DNA of 64,000 nt. Source: Zopfochytrium polystomum. Its lineage: Eukaryota > Chytridiomycota > Chytridiomycetes > Chytridiales > Chytridiaceae. Within the stretch, counting starts at the first letter, position 1, and each line of letters opens with the position of its first letter. A program made the position numbers and the translations under genes. Below the pieces are notes generated by a model. It saw only the letters and a list, made by a program, of their open reading frames with translations. It had not been told where the DNA came from and made no database searches. Where the stretch lies: the NCBI GenBank assembly GCA_025765615.1, contig JAIVFJ010000072.1:186001-250000 (forward strand), read 5' to 3'. Shown in pieces: positions 45,894-56,645 of the stretch.

Positions 45894-48800
45894 TCAAACC
45901 TTGGCCCTTGGACTGGTTGCTGTGGCAGCAGCTGCACGCTTCGGAGTGGGGCTTTTGGTGTTGGAAGATGCCGAGTACGGGTCCTCTTCGTCAGGAACTT
46001 GGCTTAGTTCTCGCTCATAGGAGGGGGCGGCGCTCGTTGTTGTCTTCACATTTTCGTTCTTGTCTCCCAGCTGGAAGGGCAAAACGGGAACGATTGTGAG
46101 CAAAATAGAAACAGAACGCAAAGAGACAGAAGGAAAATGTACCGGCAAGACCTTCTTTGGTTTCCTAGGATGAAGGATAAAACACACAAAATTCAGGGAA
46201 AGGATGTCAGCAAGGCAACCCGACAACAGGCATGAAGACTCCCACCGTTGAAGTGGCACTTCGTCCTCGCTTTCCTCGTCTGCAGGTGGCTCCTTCTCAG
46301 CAGGGGCTGCTTTCGACTTTGCGCTCTCGCCCGACGGCTTCCGCTTTCGTCTTGGCACGCGGTACTCTGCTTCTTCTCCCTCTGACTGGGACGATTCGTA
46401 ATATCGCTTTGCAGCCTTGACCGACCGCGGAGCGGATACCCTTTCATCCAGCTTTAGTATGAGCTGAATCTCAGTTGTGGCACAACTACCTTCGTTCCAC
46501 TGGCTCATCTGATTCTTCGCCGTCGGATTTTTTTGCGGCTCGCTTTCGTTTCGCGGTGGCCCGAGTGGGTTTGGCCTCAGCCTCGAAAAGCCCAATCAGC
46601 TTCTTCCGCTCCACCGGCGTCTTCTCGCCATCCTCGTCGTTGTCTGTTTTGGCTCCTCCGTCTTCGGCATCGGACACGCCTGGGGTTCCCGGATGCGACC
46701 CGGAGCGGCGTCGCGAGCTCTTCGGGGTTTTCGGAGGCTATTGATTAGAAGTAATCGAGAAACTGTTTAGAATGGTGAAGAGATGAAATTATTTCCGAGA
46801 CCTTGACTTTTCCTGCTGTGGCCTGCCGGCTTTGAATGAAAGCTTTGGAGACGTAGCTCTTTTTCAGATTCTAAAACGCAAACTTCGGTAAGAAAGAAGC
46901 TTATGGAGATCGAACTGATAAAACTGATATTTACCTCGGCACCTTCGCCGCGTGGTAACCGCTTAAACAGTTCCTTGTCGTAAGGAATGCTGGCAGGGTA
47001 CGACGGCAAGCTCCACCCGTGGTTTGCACAGTATTCTTGCAGGAGGACCTGTGCAAGGTCGCTCAGGTGATACAGCCCCTTGGAGAATGAAACAAGCTCT
47101 TTGAGTCATTGTTTGCAAAGGCAGTGGAGTACAGACGAGGCATAAATACCTCGCTCGATGAGTTGTGCAGGTCCGCAAGTGTCTTGAGCTGAGCAGCGCT
47201 GTGAAAGAGAAAAGACACGTTTTCCGGGTTCACAACGACTTCGAGGAAGAACTGGATATATCTATGGGGGATGGGGGGTTACGAAACGCTCACAAACAAA
47301 AGCGAGGTAAGGCGGACCCACTTGGCAGAATCGGCAGCATCGCCGTCGGTGGTTCCAAAGTCCGGGTGAAGGGTGATAGTGTGAAGGAGAGCCGGAAACA
47401 GGCTTTCGATGGTGGCATGATTTGAGCTGGCTTTTGCTCCTTTTTTGTTGAGCCATCGGGTGAGCAAGTCCGCAGAAAACAATGATTTCAAATAGAAGAC
47501 GTACCTATCCGACTTCGTTGTGCCAGAATGGAGAAAAACGCCTTTGCCTAAACATTGCGATCGCCCCAAAAGATTCAGGAAAACCCCAACCCGAAGTGAC
47601 CCATCCCACCTTTTGCTTGATTCCAGGATCTGGCTCGTGCCCAGCCATGGCCAACACCACGGCAAACTTGAACGGAATGCTGTGGTCCTGCAAGTGTTTT
47701 CGCAGCTTCTCGACAAACGCGTCGCGCATCTCCCACGACGGATCCTGTATTGTGAGCACGAGCTTTGCGCGGTCCCCAACCGTCAGGAGCTCTGCGCAGC
47801 TCGGAATTTTGCAGAGTTTGAGAATCGACTTGGATGCGACAAGACGAAGGTGGGATTTGCACGCAGGGCTGCGCTTTGATTTTTAGTTTGTGTGTTGGCA
47901 GATTTGGTTCACCTCACCAAGTGGGAATGAGTGTGTTTGGCACGATTTCGCCGTCCTCGGCCAGAATTTTGGTCAGAAGTCGAAAGACTGGCTCGCACTG
48001 CTGTGCGGCCTCCTCGGGCGTTTCGCACCCTTGGACTCTCTTCACGAGAGCCTTGATTCCGAGCACCTACAAGAAAGTGTAAGGCGCCTTTCTTTCTGGT
48101 GCACTCCACGTACCTTGAGTGCACCTTCAACGTGCAAGTCCTCGAAAGGCACCCAGTCTTCTGCGTGAGCATCCTTTTCAAGAGGAAAAAAAGTCAGCAG
48201 CACATTCACACGGCAGGATTGAAGCACACCTCATCGCGGCTCTTCAGCAAAAGTTCTTTTACGATAAACCTGGTCACCTCCGAATGGTGCTCCTCGACCA
48301 AGCCAGGACAGAACCGCGTAAATTGACCGAGGGCCGCCAGCTTCGATGTTAGCCTCGCGGGATCATTTGCGGCCTGCAAAACGCCGTTGCCAGCACCGTC
48401 AATCTCGGCATCCAAGTCCATGTCGTCGTCTCCAGTCTCTTTTGCTGCAACAGCGCCACTTGCAGGCGGGAGTCGCGACCACCGCCGCAGCTTGTCTGCC
48501 GCGATTGCCTTTTCGACTGAAGCCGTATTGAGGGACGCAACGATGGCGTTCATGACTTTCTCACGATGATGTGAGGTTGGTACTTTGGCCAGAATCACGG
48601 CAGCCTTTGATGCCTGAGTAACAGAGCCTTCCAGCGCCAGCTTTACGAGCGAATCCAGTTCGCTGCAACGAGGAAAGTGTGGGATACGGACCGTCAGTGC
48701 AAACACCAGGCAAACATGGCAAAGTCGCCAGCCTTACTCTTTGATGCGCAGCTGTTCAGGAAACGTGATTGAGAATTTCGCGACCGCCTCCAGCGCATGT

Positions 48801-51800
48801 GTGACTGTAATTTGTGAGCAAATGCCTCCTCAATAGGTTTGTCCGAAAATGAAGGAAACAAATCAAACGAAAAAGGTTGCTCACCGAGTGTCGCATCAGG
48901 GCTGGTCAGCAGAGCAATCAAGTCGTCGACATGAGATTGGTACACACTCGGAAAGATTTGGGCGATCGTCTTAATCAACTTCTCCGCGGCGCTCTGCTCT
49001 GGTGTGCGCACGCGCACGCGCTGAGGCTCTGTGCTTTGAGAAGCCTCGGATCGGCGAAAGGATCGAATGGCTTCTATGAGGGATGGGATCGTTGATTTGC
49101 CGACCATTGTGAGCGAAATCTGCCGCAAAAAAACCGAGAAGGTTTCAAGAAGACCCTGGTGTGCGTCCAAGCGCTTTGTGACCTCAGTCTACATTGGCGG
49201 TGAACAGTTAGAGCAGGCATAGGAAAGATTGGGAAATATTCTGATCTTACATTGTTCTTCAAAATCGCCTTATACTCTGCGCTCTCGTCCATGATTGCGC
49301 GAAGCAGTTTGTACACGCGGTTTTCATTGTTCTTTGCAAACTTGAGTAGATGGGCTGATGCGCGTTTGGGGTCCGAAAATTTGTCTGAATGTTGCAGGTG
49401 CGCATAAACGAGGGGATTTGCAGGTTTTATTCTGCGAAAGCAGAGTTCGATGTCGGGACTTACATGCAAGAAATTGTATAACCTGATTCAATCGGGTCTC
49501 CACAAGATCTTTGTCTTTATCCACAATGCCTCCCTATTGAAGGTGTCAGGACCTCCGGAAGCGAAAGGAAGAAAAGCAGAACGAACACCTACATTCCAAG
49601 CCTCGCATTCGTTCAAAAATATGTTAATCGTCTTCCTCATACTTGCAACGAATACAATTAATCAGTAATTGCTCTTTCAAAAGCAAGCTACTCTACTTTG
49701 CCTGCCTATCCAGCATGCTGACAAAAGCGTTATACTGACGATCGTTCAGCACCGCCACAATCTTGAGCAGCCGATCTGTTCGCGCAGCATCGTCGTAGTT
49801 TGGAGGCAGGATGTCCTCGTGCCAGACCTTTTCAACCATGTGACTGATACAGAAGAATTAGCCTTGCGAAGTGGGAGAATGATGGGATTCCTACTTTGTC
49901 TCCGACTCATTAAGATACAAAAGTTCCAAAAGATTACCGGGAATCCCACCGTACTTGTCAGCAGCTGCAGTCTCCAGTGGGTTGACACTGCACCAATTTG
50001 TTTTTAATCAGAACACGCGGGGATGAGAGCAGCTGTACTCACATGTCTGTATACATCATTTTGAACAGTCGAGCGAGAGCGCGAATCGCCTCGTTCCTAA
50101 TGTTGTGCTAAAAGCCGCGAATAACAGAAGGCGTTGCAGTTTGTGTCCATTAGCACGGAAATCCCGCATCCCGTGCCCGGGACTGCTTCTTACCTTTCGA
50201 TCTCTCGCGCGCAGCATGACCTGCTGCAGAACTTCGCTCGACGTGTTTCCCGCACAGACGACATCGAGTTGACCAACAACCTTTACAGCTGCAAGCCGGA
50301 CTTTTTCGTCCGGGTCTTGCAGTTTTTGCTCCAGGCATTCTACGGCGGATTTTTGTCATTAGCTAAGCAAAACGAGTGGGACGGATCGCAGCTTACGACA
50401 AAGTTCCTGGCTCAACTCAGGATGGTGCCGCAGAATGTCCGGACAGTAGGCCAGCCACGACACGCGAATGGGCGTCGACTTGTCATTCCGGCTTTTTTTT
50501 TGGGGGGGGGGGGGGGATGGCCAATTAGCTCTCGTTAATCAGCATAGAAGGTACGAGAGTAGGAGATGCGAGAAGGGCAAGTACTCACCGGTCCAACCAA
50601 TTTTTCCACGCCGTCGTATAAATGACCGCGACGCGCGAGCCAATTCCGGATATCATTTTCCCCAGGACATCCATTGCCAGTGCGCGAACATGCGCGTCGT
50701 CGTACTGTGAAACCGACACAAACGATAAGGGTCAGATCAACTTAACTGAGGCCCTTCATTCAGGACAAACCTTGAGCTCCTCCTCAAGCAAGGGAATGAC
50801 GCTCAAAAGCACTCCACGAGCGACAGCATTAATTTCCAAAATGAGCGCGTGGGCGCGCTCAAACTCCTCGTGGGACGAATTCTCATCGTCATCGCCCCCG
50901 CCCCGCGTTGCGGAGATGAACACATCGCTGAAGTACTGCGCGCAAGGCATTTTAAGAATGGGCCTCGCATTTGCGTCGAGTGACGGCGGAGAAAACTGCG
51001 GGTTACCTGACAGACATATCGCTGGAGCTTGTCCGTTGCATTATTGCACAAATCCACCGCCATCTGAAAGGCGGCAGAGTTTTCCGCCTGCAGAGTGGAA
51101 ATCAGTCATCATGGAACGTCGCAAATAACGGATTAAGAGGAGGTATGGCCACATTCTCTCACCCGTCTCTTCGTATTAAATTGGGAGATGATCGTGTCCA
51201 CGACCTCGGAATTAAGGAATTGGCACTCCTCGACCAACTGCTGCAGAATGTCCAAAAGAAACCCGTAAACGTTTTTCTGAAAGTCGGGACTGGTGCGAGT
51301 GGCACCGCAACGCAGAGAATGTAGTAAAAGGCGCATTAGTCTTCAACGGTTCAAAGAAGTTGGAGAGGGATCAAAGAAACATTACCGAACGAGCTGAAAA
51401 ATGTCCTTGAAAAACTGAACGACCAGCTCTTCCGCGTTTAAATCCAAAACGAGCACAACACTCTTGACGGTGGAAAGGCTCTCGAGCAGGTAAAAGTAGT
51501 TTGGAAAGTACGGGCTCTCAAGATCTCCGATATAATTGATCTGCTTCAGGAAGAACTCAAAGATGTCCTGGTGAAGAGGTGAGGAAGACCGACGAATGAG
51601 ACAGCAAGGGAAAGAAACCAGGTCTGGGAGTTGAGACCAGAAGCATGGATACAACGGGTCCCACATACCTTGAGCTCGTGCTGCTTGTAAGGAGCATCCG
51701 GCGCGAACAGGCTCAGAATGTCGGCGAGACAGCACGCAGTGAGCGCCCGGACGCCTTTATCGCGATGGTGCAGGAGCGACGGGGAAGCCAAGTCTTTTCG

Positions 51801-52688
51801 AACGACTGCCAATGACGTCCTGTCGACATTTTGCTGTTCCAGCTTTGACAGTTGACCGTGCAGCTCCTGAGGGACATGGAAAACGGGAATTGAGGGTTCA
51901 TTGCGGCGAGGAGTAGATGGGGTAAGAGTCTTGCGCTTTAGTGGGGTGTATGTGGTTTTGCGAGGAGTGGCGGAGAGAACAAAGGAAACATTTGGGGTGG
52001 CATGGATCTGTCCGAAAATCGAACCCCCCCAACCCACCTGGAGCCTCCTGACCAAGTCGCTGGTTGGGATCGGCTTTGCGGCGGTATGCGGCACCAGCCT
52101 CTGGGAGAACTCGAGGCGCGCCATGATCCCATTGCCATCGGCGTCGGCGGGAGCGATGGCAGCGCTGGTGCGAGTCGGGGAAAAGGCTGCCGACGAAGAG
52201 GCGGACGACGAGGACGACGACAGAGTAGATGGGAAGGCAGGGAGCTGGACGGTGATCGACGGGCCGGCCGCCGAGGACGACGATGCAGCCGTCGAGGGTG
52301 CTGTGGGTGCGGCGGGTGCGGGTACTGCTGCGGCGCGACGGGATCCGGCGGTCGCGGCGGAGGCGGCGGCGGCGGGTTTCTGGGTCCTTGCGCGGGTAGC
52401 GGGCGAGCGCGACTTTGCGGCGCCGCCTTCATCGGCGTCTCCATCGTTCCGGTCGTCGCCGCCGTCGTCGTCGTCGTCGCCGTCAAATGCAAACGGGTCG
52501 GCCTTTTTCTTTGGAGGTGGCGGCTTTGCAGCGGCGGTGGCGGCGACGGCGGCGGAACGGGCCGACTTGCGTTGGGCGCCGACGCCTGCAGACGATGCAG
52601 CTGCTGCCGACGACGACGACGATGGGGCGGCGGCCTTTTTTGAGACCGCCGCCGCCGCCGCCGTTGCAGCGTTCTTGCGTGGGGGCAT
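45894..52688 (-). CDS. PDS5: Cohesin-associated protein Pds5
   Basis: Regulates sister-chromatid cohesion by binding cohesin and controlling its release and acetylation. Many exons; the first ones are 52688-52038, 51866-51669, 51567-51386, 51289-51163. After a disordered N-terminus of about 190 residues come HEAT-type repeats: GVRALTACCLADILSLFAPD and DLESPYFPNYFYLLESLSTV, both hallmark Pds5 sequences, then VKSVVLVLDL, GFLLDILQQLVEE, VRALAMDVLGKMI, PIRVSWLAYCPDIL, DPDEKVRLAAVKVVGQLD and IRNEAIRALARLFKMMY. The C-terminus is basic and low-complexity with proline/serine and RKR patches (KPTRATAKRKRAAKKS), as in other Pds5 proteins with DNA-binding tails. Intron 1 (51867-52037) is a multiple of three. 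It is convergent with centrin, 205 bases apart. Confidence 0.92.
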
Positions 52689-53650
52689 TGTGTGTGTGTG
52701 TGAGAGAGTGTGTTTTCTTTTTTTCCTTTAAGTGACATAAAATTTCTTTCACTCTCGTTCTCGCCAGCCGGCCAGCCGGCTGGAATCGGCCCGTGCTAGC
52801 CTCACCACCACGGCTGGGCAGGCAAAGATGCGTGAAGTTTACTTTAGGCGGGGACTTAGCTGTTCCAAGACACTGAAAATAAATCATATGGCTGCTCTCG
52901 CACCGCGACTCGCAAACGTAAGGGGGAAGCGAGGAAAGCAGGCGGAGGCGGTTGCCAGGGTCGTTCCTTCGAGGCGACGGAAGAGCCTCGCAGAGAATAC
53001 CCATTGCAATAATAACGCTAATTCGCCGTCCACCGCGGCGAGCTACACCCGGCGAGCGTGGAATGAGGGATAGCTCCAGTACAAGGATAGCAGCGTCATG
53101 AAAAATAAACAGTATACGATGGGCGCGGTTATAGGCGCCAGAGCGTTGGCGCAACGGAAAGAGGAGACTTCGGTTCTCTGTTCGTTGTGAAGAGGGAAGT
53201 CGTTTCCGGTAAGCAGGTCGTGCGCGAACGAGAATTAGGCAGCCGCCTTTTGTCCTCTCAACACACAAGAAACAAGGAAAACAATGAAAAAGAGAAATCG
53301 CGTCAAGAAAAACAACAAAAAAATATTTGTGCGCCGCCTTCGCTTCGCGAGCCTCTCCACCCAGCAGCTTCCGTGGACTGCCGCCCCCACCCCGCACTCT
53401 GGCCGCGAGTCCTGCCAGGGGATAGATACATAGATCACTGACGAAGAAGAGGTGAGCAAAGCCAGATGGCATCCCTGGCCTTGCCCCTCCCACTGCGATC
53501 GACGGGGGCGCAACAACGGTCGGCACAGTAGCCTCCCACCTCCCCCTCAGCCCCCGTTACAACTTCAACTTCTGTCTACGCCCTCCAGTCCCTGATTCTT
53601 TCGCAATTTGCCTCCTACGCCTTCTCAACGCACCTAACCCCCTTTTAAAG
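52689..53650. other. Intergenic region upstream of Pds5
   Basis: Holds a (GT)n/(GA)n stretch just before the Pds5 ATG (52689-52710) and a GC-rich perfect inverted repeat near 52768-52782 (GCCAGCCGGCCAGCCGGCTGG). A stem-loop-rich segment near 53120-53200 is not a recognisable tRNA. GC content drops sharply to the right of about 53650. Confidence 0.5.
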
Positions 53651-53908
53651 ATGTCCAGGCTTGTCACCTTCAAGTATGCCGGCAAATCAAAGTAGATCAA
53701 GATCACTCCTTCTGCTGGTTACAATCACATACTTTTTTTAAGTTGCTCAGAGTTTGCGCCTTGCCTCAGTTGAGATGACACTGCCGATGGAGAGGTCTAC
53801 ATTCTTAACCCTGATGAAGAGCTTGAGGACGCTTTTGCTTAGAATTTTAAGTGGAAGGTAACTGCCACTGTAGAAAAATATTCCATGTCTGTCAATCTTG
53901 CCCCCTAA
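53651..53908 (+). pseudogene. PB1-like domain pseudogene with three in-frame stops
   Basis: From the ATG at 53651 a single frame of 85 codons runs to the TAA at 53906-53908 without any frameshift. It reads like a PB1-type N-terminus: VTFKYAGKSK, IKITPSAGYN, DDTADGEVYILNPDEELEDAFA and NFKWKVTATVEKY. It is broken by TAG at 53693-53695, TGA at 53771-53773 and TAG at 53840-53842. Two of these can arise from CAG or CGA by a C-to-T change. The family assignment is tentative; the start of the domain (basic, FKYAGK) and the acidic LNPDEEL are the evidence. Confidence 0.5.
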
Positions 53909-55146
53909 TCAATCAAACAGGTGGTCTCCAATCCTGTTCTTGCAGCTGGTCAAGCACCACAGTCCAAAAAAGAACATGAAGCTGAGTTTGAGAACAGTGG
54001 CTCTGTTCTCTCCGATTCTGCAGAGCCTTCTGTCTTCCTGGAATTGATGACCAGCATGACACTATGGTTGCTTAGCAGAGTAGTGAGTTTGAACACTGTG
54101 CCCTTTCAGAGTAAGTTCTTATTCAAGCATCATTTGTCAGTACCTCTAACCCTGACTGGAAAGGCAAGAGCAAAACTCATCAGCACCCTTTATATCAGGT
54201 GCGACTGTTTTGCACTGTCTTACAGTTTGACATTGACTTTATCAACTTGCTTGTTCAGCTACCGCAAGCATTAAATTGTTTTGTGGTAAAGGAGCTGTTC
54301 CTTCAAATCAAAGTTGACTTGCGTGAAGAAATGTGAGGATTTGGTTGTTCAGATGATGCAGCAGCTAAGCAAGCCTTTTTGGATGCCATGTGCCTTTCTA
54401 ACAGTGAAAACTGGAAAGTCAACTTTATGCCTGAATGGTTTTACTCTCATGTGATTATCCTGCTATGCTCTGATCAGTCAATGGAGACGATGACGGTGGC
54501 TGATAAATTTCCTGACAATGTATTACTGGAGGTGTGTTTTTTCTGCCCACCAAATTGGAATAAGTGCTGACTGTTGCTATGGTGGGAACTGGCCCTTCAA
54601 AGGCATGAGGAGAACCACCTTGACATTTTGCCCATCCTTTTGTCCAGTTGTGTTCAGGCCACTCTCAGTGATGGGAAACAGCACTCCCTGGTCAAAAAGT
54701 TCAGTACCTTTGATCACGATGGTTTTCTGACAGGCTACACAATCACTTTGACCAGTCAAGCAGACTGTTTGGCTGTTGCCAAGATTTTTGGTCTTGGAAG
54801 GTTAGTCATGGCAGCGTTGGTTTCCAGGGAGCTCGAAGCAAGCAACCTCCTTGGTGGACAAGTCTTTTTCAAGCATGATGATGATAAACGCAGCAGCGAC
54901 CATGCTCTTGTGTCGACATTGGCTGCTGGACTTACTAGTTTCAGTGCTCATTATGGGGTGCTGACCCCTTAGTTGTTGACGAAGGATTTTCTTGTGAACC
55001 ATGGACATCATTTCCTGGAAGCCTGCAGCTTGTTTAGACTCCCTCAATCTGGTGATTCCAGCAATGACCAACCTCTTTCCAATCCTACATGATAAGAGTT
55101 CTGCAAAGGTTTATTATTCCCCTCAGAAAATCAGCCTGCAAGTTTA
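53909..55146 (+). pseudogene. Decayed coding sequence, unrecognised
   Basis: Continues the broken gene. Fragments in different plus-strand frames look protein-like, for example AFLDAMCLSNSENWKVNFMP and SMETMTVADKFPDNVLLEVC (about 54365-54570) and HEENHLDILPILLSSCVQAT, KKFSTFDHDGFLTGYTITLT and QADCLAVAKIFGLG (about 54600-54805). They are separated by stops and frame changes, and no conserved family is evident to me. The composition is AT-richer than the flanking genes. Confidence 0.4.
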
Positions 55147-55151
55147 CTTCA

Positions 55152-55448
55152 TGTTATGAATCACCCTCTGGAAACCTCTGGAACCTTCTAGAACATCCTT
55201 CATGGAACCTTCTGGAACCTTCTTTGCTTTCCTGACTTGTCTTGTTGTCATTGGTATCATTGGTATCATTGTATTACTAATTGCTCTTTCTGGAACTTTC
55301 TTTGAGTCTTGACAAGGAACACTCTCAAAAGGTATAAAAGGGGGATGGGGGACCTGTCCCATCCCTCAAGTGAATTATTGTTTCCGATACAATCATCACT
55401 CCTCTCAGTTCCTTGTCTGCCTTGCCTTGTCCTGCCATGTTCCTGACA
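55152..55448 (+). mobile_element. Solo LTR of a retrotransposon with 5-base target duplication
   Basis: A 297-base segment begins TGTTATGAATC and ends TCCTGACA, so it has the TG...CA ends (TGT/ACA) of an LTR. It is flanked on both sides by CTTCA (55147-55151 and 55449-55453), a perfect 5-base target-site duplication. It carries a TATA box and upstream activator-like repeats, as expected of the U3 region. No internal retrotransposon genes are next to it, so it is a solo LTR left by recombination. Orientation is assigned from the TATA box. Confidence 0.8.
55181..55339 (+). promoter_or_regulatory. Heat-shock-element array and TATA box inside the LTR
   Basis: GAACCTTCTAGAA (55181-55193) contains three perfectly spaced alternating GAA/TTC units, and GAACCTTCTGGAACCTTC (55205-55222) contains four. 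More half-sites lie near 55170 and 55291. TATAAAA lies at 55333-55339. Arrays of nGAAn units in alternating orientation are the binding site of heat-shock factor in eukaryotes, so heat- or stress-induced transcription of the element is inferred. Confidence 0.7.
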
Positions 55449-55614
55449 CTTCACAGCAGTTCCCTCCCTTCCAAGAAGCTCTGAAATTGACAAAAATTTG
55501 TTGGGAAGGTGCCAGCAGATGTGATGTGCGCAGGAGTGGTGAAGGGGCAGCCAGTAACTTGGCCTGCTTGTATATATGTGCTTGTGGGACACTTGAACAG
55601 TGTTAACTCTTCAG

Positions 55615-56631
55615 CAGTAGTCCTGGTGGGAAGTTTGTTGTGTCTGGAAGTAGTGACAGGACCATCAGGATTTGGAATGCATCCACTGGCAAGGAGATGC
55701 ACAAGCTGAAGGGAAGCAATACAGGGTCCTCTCTGCAGTATTTAGTCCTGATGGACAGCATGTTATGTCTGGGAATGGGACAGCACAGTTCAGATTTGGA
55801 ATGCATCGACTGGCCAGGAGATACGCCGGCTAGCTGCAGACTTTAAATCAGTAAACTCTACAACTTTTGGTCCTGATGGGTAGGTTGTTGTGTCTGGAAG
55901 TGATGACAAGGAAGTCTGGATATGGAATGCATCCGCTGGCAAGACCATGCACAAGCTGAAGGGGCACTCAAAGCCTGTCAGGTCTTCAACTTTTAGTCCT
56001 GATGGACACTTTGTTGTCTGAAAGCGAAGATATGACAGCTAAGATTTGGAATGTATCTGCTGGCCAGGAAACTCTCAAGTTGGATGGACACACTGGTTAT
56101 GTGAACTCTGAGCATTTAGTCCAAATGGGAACGTGGTGACAAGAAGTCCAGGTTGGGAATGCAACCACTGGCCACAAATTGCGTTAGCTGAAAGGACACT
56201 CCTTGGTGTTTGGTGAACAGCATTCAATCCTGATGGAATGCACAAGCTGGAAGGGCACTCTGGGCTGGTTAGGTCTGCAGCATCCAGTCCTGACAGAACT
56301 GAAAGTAGTGACAAGGCAGTCAGGATTTGGAATGTTTCCACTGGCCAGGAGGAGGAGAACACATGTGGAGCCTCCCAAATCTGTCTTATCTGCATTCAGT
56401 CCTGATCAGCAGTATGTTGTGTCAGGAAGTAAAGACAAGAGCGTCAGTATCTGGAATGTTTCCACTGGGCAAGAGATTCACAAACTCAAACTGAAGGGAC
56501 ACTCTGATCCAGTCAATTGTGCATTCAGTTTTGTTGGGCAGTCTATTGTGTCTGGACGGGATGATGAGACAGTCAGGATTTGGAATGTGTCCATTGGCCA
56601 GTATGCGATTCCTAATCTCATGGGCCATTGA
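55615..56631 (+). pseudogene. Degenerate WD40-repeat array
   Basis: About nine copies of a WD40-coding unit of roughly 110-130 bases follow one another. Each contains a variant of AGTCCTGATGG and of TGGAATG(C/T)ATCCACTGGCCAGG, coding FSPDGQ...VVSGSxDxTVRIWNVSTGQ. The frame is broken by stops and small indels through most of the array; only 56203-56631 stays open. There, VSGSKDKSVSIWNVSTGQ and VSGRDDETVRIWNVSIGQ are near-consensus blades. High similarity between units at DNA level resembles the recent-repeat WD40 genes of fungal NACHT families. No NACHT part is seen, so this is a fragment. Confidence 0.75.
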
Positions 56632-56645
56632 GCTGTTGAAGTCAC

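Noticed and set aside
51901..52731. 276-codon plus-strand frame opposite the Pds5 N-terminus
   Set aside because: Ala/Glu/Asp mirror of a Ser/Ala-rich disordered region; no start context and no homology seen.
53120..53200. Possible tRNA-like segment with an A-box-like GCGTTGGCGCAACGG
   Set aside because: No acceptor stem closes, no GGTTCGAA-type B box follows, and the central hairpin does not give a seven-base anticodon loop.
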